Source of the DNA: Tateyamaria omphalii
Lineage (GTDB): Bacteria > Pseudomonadota > Alphaproteobacteria > Rhodobacterales > Rhodobacteraceae
Assembly: GCF_019802125.1 (NCBI RefSeq)
Contig: NZ_JAHVHT010000003.1
Coordinates: 186,001-250,000, forward strand
Reading direction: 5' to 3'
Length of the DNA stretch: 64,000 bases
Positions 56,079 through 64,000 of the stretch are shown here, one piece after another. Every line of letters begins with the position of its first letter. The first letter of the stretch is position 1. The notes beneath the pieces are model-generated. The model saw only the letters and a program-made list of their open reading frames with translations, searched no databases and had not been told where the DNA came from. The translations under genes were made by a program, and so were the position numbers.

Positions 56079-56352
56079 TTCCAGGTCCTTCAAAATGCGT
56101 TGATAAAAATCAAATACTTGTCTGGGTCGATTTCAGAATCGTTTACAAACTTCACGTTATGCGAGAATTCCCAATTGGCCTATGATTTGTTTTCAAAAAA
56201 ATCGCTTGCACGCAAAAATAGAAAAAGAATCGGGCTTTTCTGTTCGGATGCGTTGGGTGTGGGCGCCTTGCGTCCGCGTAGCCGGACGGGATGTCATTGC
56301 ATGAGCACTGGATGTGCGATGCGGTATGGTTGCAACAGGCCTGCTTAGGCGA
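56079..56352. promoter_or_regulatory. AT-rich leader of lodA
   Basis: 274 bases between lodA and the dddP stop. The half nearest lodA is much richer in A and T than the rest of the window (runs of A6 and A4, TTTTTATC), as expected for the promoter of an acquired gene. No terminator for dddP or other gene is evident. Confidence 0.45.
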
Positions 56353-57696
56353 TCAGGCCTGTCCCATCAATGCGGCGTCGAATGGGTATGTGATCAGGTT
56401 TTCGTACCCATCTTCCGTCACCAGCACCTGATCCTCGAGCTTGATGCTGAAGTCGCCGCCCACTTCGCCGACGGCTGCCTCCACGCACAGGACCATCCCG
56501 GGTTCGAGCGGGTAGTCGTAGGCGCCCGCGACGGCCTTGTCGGGGTAGGCGACCAATGGCCACTCGTCGCACAGGCCGACGCCATGCATCAGGCAGCCGT
56601 ATTTCTGCGCCTGGAACTTGTCATCCAGCACATGCGTGTTTGCCGTAAGCTCCGGGATCATGACGCCGGGTTTGATCATCTCCATGTTCTGCATGATGTG
56701 CTCATGGGCGTGCTGCATGGCGTAGACCATGTCGGGTCGTGGTGTCCGATCCCCGATCCACCAGCTGCGCGAGATGTCGACGCAGATGCCGTAACTGCCG
56801 ATGAGGTCGGTGTCGAAGCTGATGATCTCGTTCTGTTGGCACACGCGCGGGCCGCATTCCTGAAACCACGGGTTGGTGCGCTGGCCGGAGGAGAGGAGCC
56901 GTGTTTCGATCCATTCCCCGCCGCGTTTGATGTTTTCAGCGTGCAGGATGGCCCAGATGTCATCCTCGCAGGTCTTACCGTCGCCCACATTGGCGCGTGC
57001 GAAATCCTCCATCGCCTGCACCGAGGCTTCGCAGGCGTTCACGGCGCAGCGCATGGCGAGGATCTCGTCCGGTCCCTTGATCGAGCGGGATTTCTCCGTG
57101 ACCTCTTCGCCATCCATCACCTCGAACCCCTGCGCTTCGAGCGCGCGCAGGCCGTGCACCATGGGTTTGTCGACCGCCAGGCGGTTCAGTCCGGGCGCGT
57201 GTTCGGCGCAGATCTCGCGCACGCTATTGGCGAACACATCTGCGGCCACGTCGATCTTGTCCCCGCGGTCGAAATAGAACAGGTCGGCACCGTGCCTGAC
57301 CTCGCGCACCAGCGGGTTGAATGAGGACAGGAAGGGCGCATTCTTGTAATCCCAGATCACCATGTAGCCATCGGCGCAGAGCAGTACGGCGCGGAACGGG
57401 TTGTGCGCGTTCCAGAGCTGCATGTTGGTCGTGTCGGTGGCGTAGCGGATGTTGAGCGGGTCGAACATCAACAGCCCCGCATAGTCGCGGTCCACGATGT
57501 GTTGGGTGAGCCGCCGCCAGCGGAAGTCACGCATTTTCGCGAGGTTTGGCAGGGTCAGCCCGGCAGCGTTCCACTCCTCAAAGGCAAGTTGGGTGGGGCC
57601 GATTTCGATCCGGTTGGCATCGTTTGGTGTGCCGTCGCCCAATGTGGCGCCGCAATTCGGGTCGATCTTGCGGTTGTCCCGGTAGTGTTGGTTCAT
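56353..57696 (-). CDS. dddP: DMSP lyase DddP
   Basis: A 447-residue M24 metallopeptidase-fold enzyme that cleaves dimethylsulfoniopropionate to dimethyl sulfide and acrylate. All six iron ligands are in place at the positions reported for Ruegeria DddP: Asp295 and Asp297 (FDTD), Asp307 (CVD), His371 (MHGVGL), Glu406 (CVEAA) and Glu421 (KLED). The opening MNQHYRDNRKIDP and the phrase NIRYATDTTNMQLWNAHNP match the family closely. GGAGGAAGG precedes the ATG at 57696; the open frame further upstream is not part of the gene. Confidence 0.95.
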   Translation of the reverse strand: MNQHYRDNRKIDPNCGATLGDGTPNDANRIEIGPTQLAFEEWNAAGLTLPNLAKMRDFRWRRLTQHIVDRDYAGLLMFDPLNIRYATDTTNMQLWNAHNPFRAVLLCADGYMVIWDYKNAPFLSSFNPLVREVRHGADLFYFDRGDKIDVAADVFANSVREICAEHAPGLNRLAVDKPMVHGLRALEAQGFEVMDGEEVTEKSRSIKGPDEILAMRCAVNACEASVQAMEDFARANVGDGKTCEDDIWAILHAENIKRGGEWIETRLLSSGQRTNPWFQECGPRVCQQNEIISFDTDLIGSYGICVDISRSWWIGDRTPRPDMVYAMQHAHEHIMQNMEMIKPGVMIPELTANTHVLDDKFQAQKYGCLMHGVGLCDEWPLVAYPDKAVAGAYDYPLEPGMVLCVEAAVGEVGGDFSIKLEDQVLVTEDGYENLITYPFDAALMGQA

Positions 57697-57816
57697 TTGG
57701 CCTTCCTCCCCCGTGCCAGCGTGCAGCGGAATGCGCGCTGCGAATTGCCAAATTCCGACAGGCTTTTGGCGTTTTTTTCCACTGGAGGGGTGGTGGGCTG
57801 CGTGGCACAACGGGCC

Positions 57817-58563
57817 ATGACAGCGATTTTGCAGACGCATTTGCCCGATGACATGCGCATGGCGCGTGCCTTGCCCGGCATCCAGCCCGAACGTGGACAT
57901 TGGTTGCGTGTCGATGAAGCCTATGCCGCCCAGATGGCGCGCCGGGAAGTGTTGTTGGCGGAGCAACCTGCCGATGTGCTTTACCTTGATCCGGAGGCGC
58001 GGCCTGCGGCGGAGGAGCTGCTGGGTAGCGTTCTTGAGTGCCTGCCTGCCCTGGACTTCGAGGTGAGCGAGGAGCGCGCGATCTGCCCGGATGGGCGCTG
58101 TATTGCCCTGGACCGCGCCGCGCCGTTGGAGACCCTTGGCCGGCTGTGCCAGAACGATTTCGTGCTGATGGAACAGCGCGAGGATGAGCATGTGTTGACC
58201 GGTGCGGTGCTGTGTTTTCCGGCCTCCTGGCGGCTGAGTGAAAAGGCGGGGCGTCCCCTGACCGACATACATGTCCCGGTCGCGGAGTATACCGGCGATG
58301 TGGCCCGCCGCGTTCAGCGGCTGTTTGACGGGATCCAGGTTGGGCGCCCGCTGTGGCGGTTCAATCAGCTTTGGTACGAAGACCCCGAACTGTTCCAGCC
58401 CCGCTCGCAATTCGAGCCGCGTCGGGTGGGGGCCGGGTTGCGGAATGGGCCGTATTACCGGACCGAACGGCAAACGCTGTTGCGCCTGCCGCAGAGCCGT
58501 GCGGTGGTCTTTGCCATTCACACATACGTGCTGGCCGGTGCTGACGTGCCGCCCTTGGATTAG
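57817..58563 (+). CDS. DUF3445 protein related to heme-dependent oxidative N-demethylase (DmmA-like)
   Basis: A 248-residue protein of DUF3445, the family of the alpha subunit of heme-dependent oxidative N-demethylase and of DmmA of dimethylamine monooxygenase. LCFPASWRLSEKAGRPLTDIHVPV and the C-terminal RTERQTLLRLPQSRAVVFAIHTY are the family signatures. It looks shorter than the full-length DmmA type, and no dmmBCD partner genes are nearby, so activity on methylamines is uncertain. It diverges from dddP with a 120-base gap. The ATG at 57817 starts the conserved region. Confidence 0.8.
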   Translation: MTAILQTHLPDDMRMARALPGIQPERGHWLRVDEAYAAQMARREVLLAEQPADVLYLDPEARPAAEELLGSVLECLPALDFEVSEERAICPDGRCIALDRAAPLETLGRLCQNDFVLMEQREDEHVLTGAVLCFPASWRLSEKAGRPLTDIHVPVAEYTGDVARRVQRLFDGIQVGRPLWRFNQLWYEDPELFQPRSQFEPRRVGAGLRNGPYYRTERQTLLRLPQSRAVVFAIHTYVLAGADVPPLD

Positions 58564-58591
58564 ACGGGCGGCACGCCCGCGTTACGACATG

Positions 58592-59035
58592 TCATTCACC
58601 TGACCACGCGTCGTGGATGACAACATGGGGTTGCCCGTTCGAGGTCACACGCAGCGAGCGGCCCTTGCCGTTCACCACGCAATTCACCTGTTTGCGCCAG
58701 GCCGAGAATTGTCGTGACTGCACCACGTCAATCGCATCGTCAAACCGCAGGGTCAGCGCGTGTCGGCCACCCGGCATGAGCCGCGCGGCCTTGACGAACC
58801 CGCTGAAGCGATGGCCGAGATAGCGGCCGGTGACGCGCTGCCCGGGCGCATAGCCGTGTTGCGGCGCCTCCTGCGCCCGCGCGCTGAGCGTGTTCCAGTC
58901 ACGTGCGCCCCACTGGCGCGCCACGGTTTCAAGTGCCTCTGCATGCGTCAGTGGTGTGCCTGCCGCGTTGACTGCCTGTCGCAGACGTTTGGCCTGCGCC
59001 TTGAGCGCAGATCGTGAGGGTAGGGGGATATCCAT
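58592..59035 (-). CDS. Glyoxalase_8-domain protein (glyoxalase superfamily)
   Basis: A 147-residue protein. Residues about 5-50 are the helical segment SALKAQAKRLRQAVNAAG...ALETVARQWGARDWNTLSA found in the Glyoxalase_8 group. The rest is beta-rich (VTGRYLGHRFSGFVKAARLM). The function is unknown; the domain occurs in small proteins across Rhodobacteraceae. GGAGC before the ATG at 59035 decides the start against an upstream in-frame ATG. Confidence 0.75.
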   Translation of the reverse strand: MDIPLPSRSALKAQAKRLRQAVNAAGTPLTHAEALETVARQWGARDWNTLSARAQEAPQHGYAPGQRVTGRYLGHRFSGFVKAARLMPGGRHALTLRFDDAIDVVQSRQFSAWRKQVNCVVNGKGRSLRVTSNGQPHVVIHDAWSGE

Positions 59036-59230
59036 ATCCAGCTCCGTTGTCCGGTCGCGTGGGTTTGGCGTTCGGGGCTCCGCGTTGCCGAGGCTGCGAC
59101 CGTTGAAGAGGTCGGACAATCAGGACTTCACCAAGATGCGGAGGGCAGGAGCCTGAACCCTATGGGGCGAATACGCCGATATGCCCGAGGGCGCAAGCGT
59201 CGCTTTGCGCTTGCGCCTCTTGATCGGGGT

Positions 59231-60034
59231 TCAGCCGTCGATCCGGGCACCCATGATCGCGATGGACTGCTGATAGACGGTGGCTGCATTCCACTGCTTG
59301 ATCACGGCAAAGTTCGGTTGGCCCTGCTGGTAGCCCTGACCGGGTTTCCAGCCCTTTTGACGCAGGAAATTAGCCGTCGACGCAAGGGCGTCCGTTTGGT
59401 TGTAAAGATCGACGCGGCCATCGCCGTTGGCGTCGACACCATATGTCAGCGCGTTGCCAGGCAGGAATTGTGTATGTCCCAATTCGCCATGTTTCGCGCC
59501 CTTGGTGGCACCGGTAATGGAGCCTTGATCCACCAGTTTCAGTGCGCCGATCGCATGTGGCTTGAAAAAGTCGGAGCGGCGGCAGTCATAGGTCAGGGTT
59601 ACGATAGCGGACACCACAGAGCTGTCGCCCATAAACCCGCCAAAGGCGGTTTCCATGCCATGAATGGCAATCAGAACACCGGCGGGCACACCGTATTGGC
59701 GTTCGAGCGCGGCGTAGAATTCAGGATTGCGGGCCTTGCGTTTGCGCCCTTGCGCGACGATCGTATCGGCCCCTCGAACCTGCATGAACTTGTCGAGGCT
59801 GTAGCGGAACGATTTCTGGTTCCGATCGGCGGCGATTGTCCGGGTGGCGTAGGTTGCATTTGCGAGTGCCTGCAGGCCAGGCGATTGGACACCTGCACGT
59901 TTTGCGTCCGCGGCAAAACCGGACTTCCAGCTTTCAAACCCAGCGGATGAGTTGCCGCATTGTGCGTATGCAACATGTGCCGACAAAGCGAAAACGGCGG
60001 CAAGGGTGCCGCCGGTTAACCGTTTTAAACACAT
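59231..60034 (-). CDS. Lytic murein transglycosylase, MltB (SLT2) type
   Basis: A 267-residue secreted enzyme that cuts glycan strands to 1,6-anhydro products. A signal peptide (LKRLTGGTLAAVFALSAHVAYA) is followed by the SLT2 domain, with the catalytic glutamate in AIHGMETAFGGFMG and the family motif GELGHTQFLPGNALTYGVDANGDG. GGGAGAGAGA precedes the ATG at 60034; a longer upstream start is not needed. The usual C-terminal peptidoglycan-binding domain is absent. Confidence 0.93.
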   Translation of the reverse strand: MCLKRLTGGTLAAVFALSAHVAYAQCGNSSAGFESWKSGFAADAKRAGVQSPGLQALANATYATRTIAADRNQKSFRYSLDKFMQVRGADTIVAQGRKRKARNPEFYAALERQYGVPAGVLIAIHGMETAFGGFMGDSSVVSAIVTLTYDCRRSDFFKPHAIGALKLVDQGSITGATKGAKHGELGHTQFLPGNALTYGVDANGDGRVDLYNQTDALASTANFLRQKGWKPGQGYQQGQPNFAVIKQWNAATVYQQSIAIMGARIDG

Positions 60035-60744
60035 CTGTCTCTCTCCCTGTGAACGTTCCGGGCGAGGGTACAGCGCTTTGACGCGCGCGCCCAAGCCCAT
60101 TCTTCGATGTGATCAAGCCATGTGTGCAAGGATGATGTTCAGGCCCATAATAACGGAGGCAGCGACGCAAACGCGAAAGCAGAATTGAGTTGTGGTCATA
60201 AATTTCACCATTATTAAATTTTCAATAACAACATCGTCGGCCTCTACAGCATCAGATGCAAGTCAGGAATACACGACCCCTGCTGCAACGCAGCAAGATA
60301 GGCGAGAGTACGCTCATTTATTCAGCGCTGGCAAGTCATGAATCTGTTTTTAAACGATTTTTGGTCGCTCACAATAGCGGCAGCAAGCAAGATATTCCCG
60401 CAAAAGTAGAATTATGGTGCTCGGCCAGGGCGCGTATCGAGGACATGTCACACCGCTCAAAGCCGTTTTGGGCGATGGTTGGCAGAGCGGTTCAGGGCAG
60501 CTTATTCAAGGCGCAAAGGTTAACTTCGGATCCGTCGAAAATCGTGTCACGAACGCCTGCTCACGTTGCGCAACGGTGCCTTTGCCCCGACTTTCCCTTC
60601 GCTTTGGTTGAAGGACGAAATGCGGTTCTGTGAGACGCAACCGGTCCAGAGAAGCCCGAACCGGGAGTCGGGTGGAAGTATTTCGCATGCAACAAAAAAG
60701 GCGCCCCGAAACGGGGCGCCTTGAGTTTCAACTGCCAGGGAGGA
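60035..60744. other. 710-base gap without a supported gene
   Basis: The left 300 bases are AT-rich. From about 60400 to 60690 the sequence is open on both strands (a 125-codon plus-strand frame from 60256, a 65-codon frame from 60414, and frames on the minus strand), but no frame has a ribosome binding site plus a recognised domain. It may hold a small RNA, a decayed gene or a conserved intergenic element. The glnA terminator is at its right end. Confidence 0.35.
60694..60722 (-). terminator. Rho-independent terminator of glnBA
   Basis: On the minus strand AAGGCGCCCCG-TTT-CGGGGCGCCTT is followed by a T run of six. It closes the glnB-glnA unit. Confidence 0.87.
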
Positions 60745-62148
60745 TCAGCAGCTGTAGTACATGCCGAACTCAACCGGGTGCGGTGTGTGTTCGTATGTTT
60801 CGATCTCTTCCATCTTCAGCGCGATGTAGCCTTCGATCTGGTCCTTGGTGAACACGTCACCAGCCAGCAGGAAGTCCATGTCGGCTTCCAGCTCTTCCAT
60901 CGCTTCGCGCAAGCTGCCGCAGACGGTCGGGATACCGGCCAGCTCTTCTGGCGGCAGATCGTACAGGTCCTTGTCCGACGGATCGCCGGGGTGGATCTTG
61001 TTCTGGATGCCGTCGAGGCCAGCCATCAGCAGGGCCGCGAAACACAGGTAGGGGTTGGCCGACGGATCGGGGAAGCGTGCCTCAACCCGCTTGGCTTTGG
61101 GCGACTCGGTCCATGGGATCCGGACGCAGCCCGAGCGGTTGCGGGCCGAGTAGGCGCGCAAAACGGGGGCCTCGAAGCCGGGGATCAGACGCTTGTAGCT
61201 GTTGGTCGACGGGTTGGTGAAGGCGTTGAGCGCCTTGGCGTGCTTCAGGATGCCGCCGATGAAGTACAGAGCTTCGTCCGACAGATCAGCATACTTGTCG
61301 CCAGCGAACAGCGGCTTGCCGTCTTTCCAGATCGACATGTTGCAGTGCATACCGGTGCCGTTGTCGCCCGCGATGGGCTTCGGCATGAACGTGGCCGACT
61401 TGCCGTAGGCGGCGGCGACGTTGTGGATGACATACTTGTACTTCTGCAGCTCATCGGCCTGCTTGGTCAGGCTGTCAAAGATCAGACCCAACTCGTGCTG
61501 ACAGGACGCCACTTCGTGGTGGTGCTTGTCCACTTTCATGCCCAGACGCTTCATGGTGCTGAGCATCTCGGACCGCAGATCCTGGCTTTCGTCCGTGGGG
61601 TTCACGGGGAAGTAGCCGCCCTTCACGCCCGGGCGGTGGCCCATGTTGCCCATCTCGTATTCGGTGTCGGTGTTCCAGGACGCATCGGTTGCGTCGACTT
61701 CGTAGGAAACCTTGTTGATCGAGTTCGAGAAGCGAACGTCGTCGAACAGGAAGAATTCGGCTTCGGGGCCGAAGAAGGCGGTGTCGCCAACGCCCGAGGA
61801 TTTCAGGTAGGCTTCGGCTTTCTCGGCGGTCGAGCGCGGGTCGCGTTCGTAGGCTTCGCCGGTGTCAGGCTCAACGATCGAGCAGTGCACGCAGATCGTT
61901 TTCTCTGCATAGAACGGGTCGACATAGGCGCTGGCCTGATCAGGCATCAGCTTCATGTCGGAGGCTTCGATGGATTTCCAGCCCGCGATGGACGAGCCGT
62001 CGAACATGAACCCTTCCTCAAGGAAGTCTTCGTCGACCTGGTCGGCCATGACGGTGACGTGCTGCAGCTTGCCGCGCGGGTCTGTGAAACGGATGTCGAC
62101 GTACTCGGCGCCTTCTTCCTTGATCATATCGAGAACGGGGTTGGCCAT
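60745..62148 (-). CDS. glnA: Glutamine synthetase type I (GlnA)
   Basis: A 467-residue enzyme that makes glutamine from glutamate, ammonia and [14 protein letters not shown], the ATP-binding [16 protein letters not shown] and the glutamate-flap residues are typical of type I-beta. The adenylylation site is the tyrosine in [11 protein letters not shown] (about residue 396), so activity is likely controlled by GlnE. AAGGA precedes the ATG. It follows glnB by 33 bases. Confidence 0.97.
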   Translation of the reverse strand: MANPVLDMIKEEGAEYVDIRFTDPRGKLQHVTVMADQVDEDFLEEGFMFDGSSIAGWKSIEASDMKLMPDQASAYVDPFYAEKTICVHCSIVEPDTGEAYERDPRSTAEKAEAYLKSSGVGDTAFFGPEAEFFLFDDVRFSNSINKVSYEVDATDASWNTDTEYEMGNMGHRPGVKGGYFPVNPTDESQDLRSEMLSTMKRLGMKVDKHHHEVASCQHELGLIFDSLTKQADELQKYKYVIHNVAAAYGKSATFMPKPIAGDNGTGMHCNMSIWKDGKPLFAGDKYADLSDEALYFIGGILKHAKALNAFTNPSTNSYKRLIPGFEAPVLRAYSARNRSGCVRIPWTESPKAKRVEARFPDPSANPYLCFAALLMAGLDGIQNKIHPGDPSDKDLYDLPPEELAGIPTVCGSLREAMEELEADMDFLLAGDVFTKDQIEGYIALKMEEIETYEHTPHPVEFGMYYSC

Positions 62149-62181
62149 TCCTATTGGTCCTTCCTGACGTTTGGTATTGAG

Positions 62182-63477
<1,296 letters not shown>

Positions 63478-63478
63478 A

Positions 63479-64000
63479 ATGTCATCGGCTGAAAAGATCG
63501 TGCGCAGTGCGCTGCCCAACCTTGCTAAGCGTCATGGGCACAAGTTCGACCACGGGCACGCGCTGATTTTATCTGGCGGTTTTGGGCGCACAGGTGCTGC
63601 GCGCCTGGCCGCGCGTGGGGCGTTGCGCATCGGCGCAGGTTTGGTGACGTTAGGTGCACCACCGTCGGCTCTGATGGAGGTCGCAAGCCAGATCACTGCG
63701 CTCATGCTGGCCCGGGTTGCGGATGCAGCCGCACTCGGAGCGATCCTGGATGATGGCCGGATCAATGCGCTGTGTCTCGGGCCGGGGTTGGGATTGCATG
63801 ATCGTGCCACATCGCTTGTGGACGCGGTGCTGTGCGGAGGGCACCTCCGCCTTACGAGGCGTGTTGTTTTTGACGCAGATGCGTTGACCCTGATTGCGCG
63901 CGAACCGCAGCGCATGGAGGCCCTCAACGAACATGCGGTGCTGACACCGCACGGGGGGGAGTTTGCGCGGCTGTTCCCTGACATCTCCGAAAAGCTGAGC
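63479..64000 (+). CDS. nnrD: ADP-dependent NAD(P)H-hydrate dehydratase domain (NnrD part), cut by window edge
   Basis: The frame is open from the ATG at 63479 to the window end, with a GTG at 63470 as an alternative start that overlaps the nnrE stop. The visible 174 residues hold KFDHGHALILSGGFGRTGAARLAARGALRIGAGLVTL, CLGPGLG, VFDADAL and LTPHGGEFARLFP, the core of the ribokinase-like dehydratase. It completes NAD(P)HX repair. It differs from the upstream frame by one base, so a split gene or a sequencing frameshift must be considered. Confidence 0.85.
   Translation, partial: MSSAEKIVRSALPNLAKRHGHKFDHGHALILSGGFGRTGAARLAARGALRIGAGLVTLGAPPSALMEVASQITALMLARVADAAALGAILDDGRINALCLGPGLGLHDRATSLVDAVLCGGHLRLTRRVVFDADALTLIAREPQRMEALNEHAVLTPHGGEFARLFPDISEKLS

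Noticed and set aside
57697-58521. 275-residue N-terminal extension of DddP
   Set aside because: It runs antisense to the DUF3445 gene, and DddP begins at MNQHYRD with a strong ribosome binding site.
60256-60633. 125-codon plus-strand frame beside glnA
   Set aside because: No ribosome binding site, no domain, and overlapping frames of similar length on the other strand.

Overview
The window looks like chromosomal DNA of a marine alphaproteobacterium of the Rhodobacteraceae (Roseobacter group). The evidence is the high G+C coding sequence, the DMSP lyase DddP with a complete metal site, heterotetrameric sarcosine oxidase genes, the secDF-ccm gene order, a glnB-glnA pair divergent from an Nnr gene, and an acnA-DUF1223 divergent pair. 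No rRNA, tRNA, CRISPR array, insertion sequence or prophage was found by eye. Species and absolute genome position cannot be told from the sequence.

Layout, left to right. 1-7.0 kb: a cut membrane protein, a secreted RTX-tailed serine hydrolase, dusA, a TauE/SafE permease, a PhyH-like dioxygenase, DUF1289, ruvX and ccmI. 7.2-13.6 kb: sarcosine oxidase genes soxB / soxD-soxA-soxG, unusually split by three tiny single-helix membrane proteins and two terminators, with a dispersed intergenic repeat between soxD and soxA. 13.6-19.6 kb: a small secreted protein, sodB, a metallophosphoesterase, a LOG-family enzyme, a LysM protein and an Atm1-type ABC exporter. 19.9-25.1 kb: an RND efflux pump (permease and adaptor). 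25.4-32.8 kb: a YfgM-like protein, bamB, a GNAT enzyme, der, a TspO-like protein, a DUF2235 hydrolase and serS. 32.8-41.0 kb: a 0.5-kb regulatory-looking gap with phased repeats, then yajC-secD-secF, two TauE/SafE genes, an Mth938-like gene and ccmABCDG for cytochrome c maturation. A second copy of the dispersed repeat follows ccmG. 41.3-50.9 kb: an SDR, acnA, DUF1223, a LpxL-like acyltransferase, an isolated fliG, small secreted proteins, purB and DUF6314. 51-60 kb: bioY, a hydrolase-OsmC fusion, a lodB-lodA pair (tryptophylquinone amino-acid oxidase and its maturation flavoprotein), dddP, a DUF3445 heme N-demethylase-like gene, a Glyoxalase_8 protein and a lytic transglycosylase. 60-64 kb: an unexplained 0.7-kb gap, glnA, glnB, and the NAD(P)HX repair genes as two separate reading frames, the second running off the end.

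Taken together, the accessory content is about marine osmolytes and nitrogen: sarcosine (soxBDAG), DMSP (dddP), a possible methylamine demethylase relative (DUF3445) and amino-acid oxidation (lodAB), beside the nitrogen regulator glnB/glnA. The most distinctive items are the lodAB pair, the split sox cluster with its microproteins, the structured dispersed repeat whose two copies show a compensatory stem change, the helically phased repeats upstream of serS/yajC, and the split Nnr gene.
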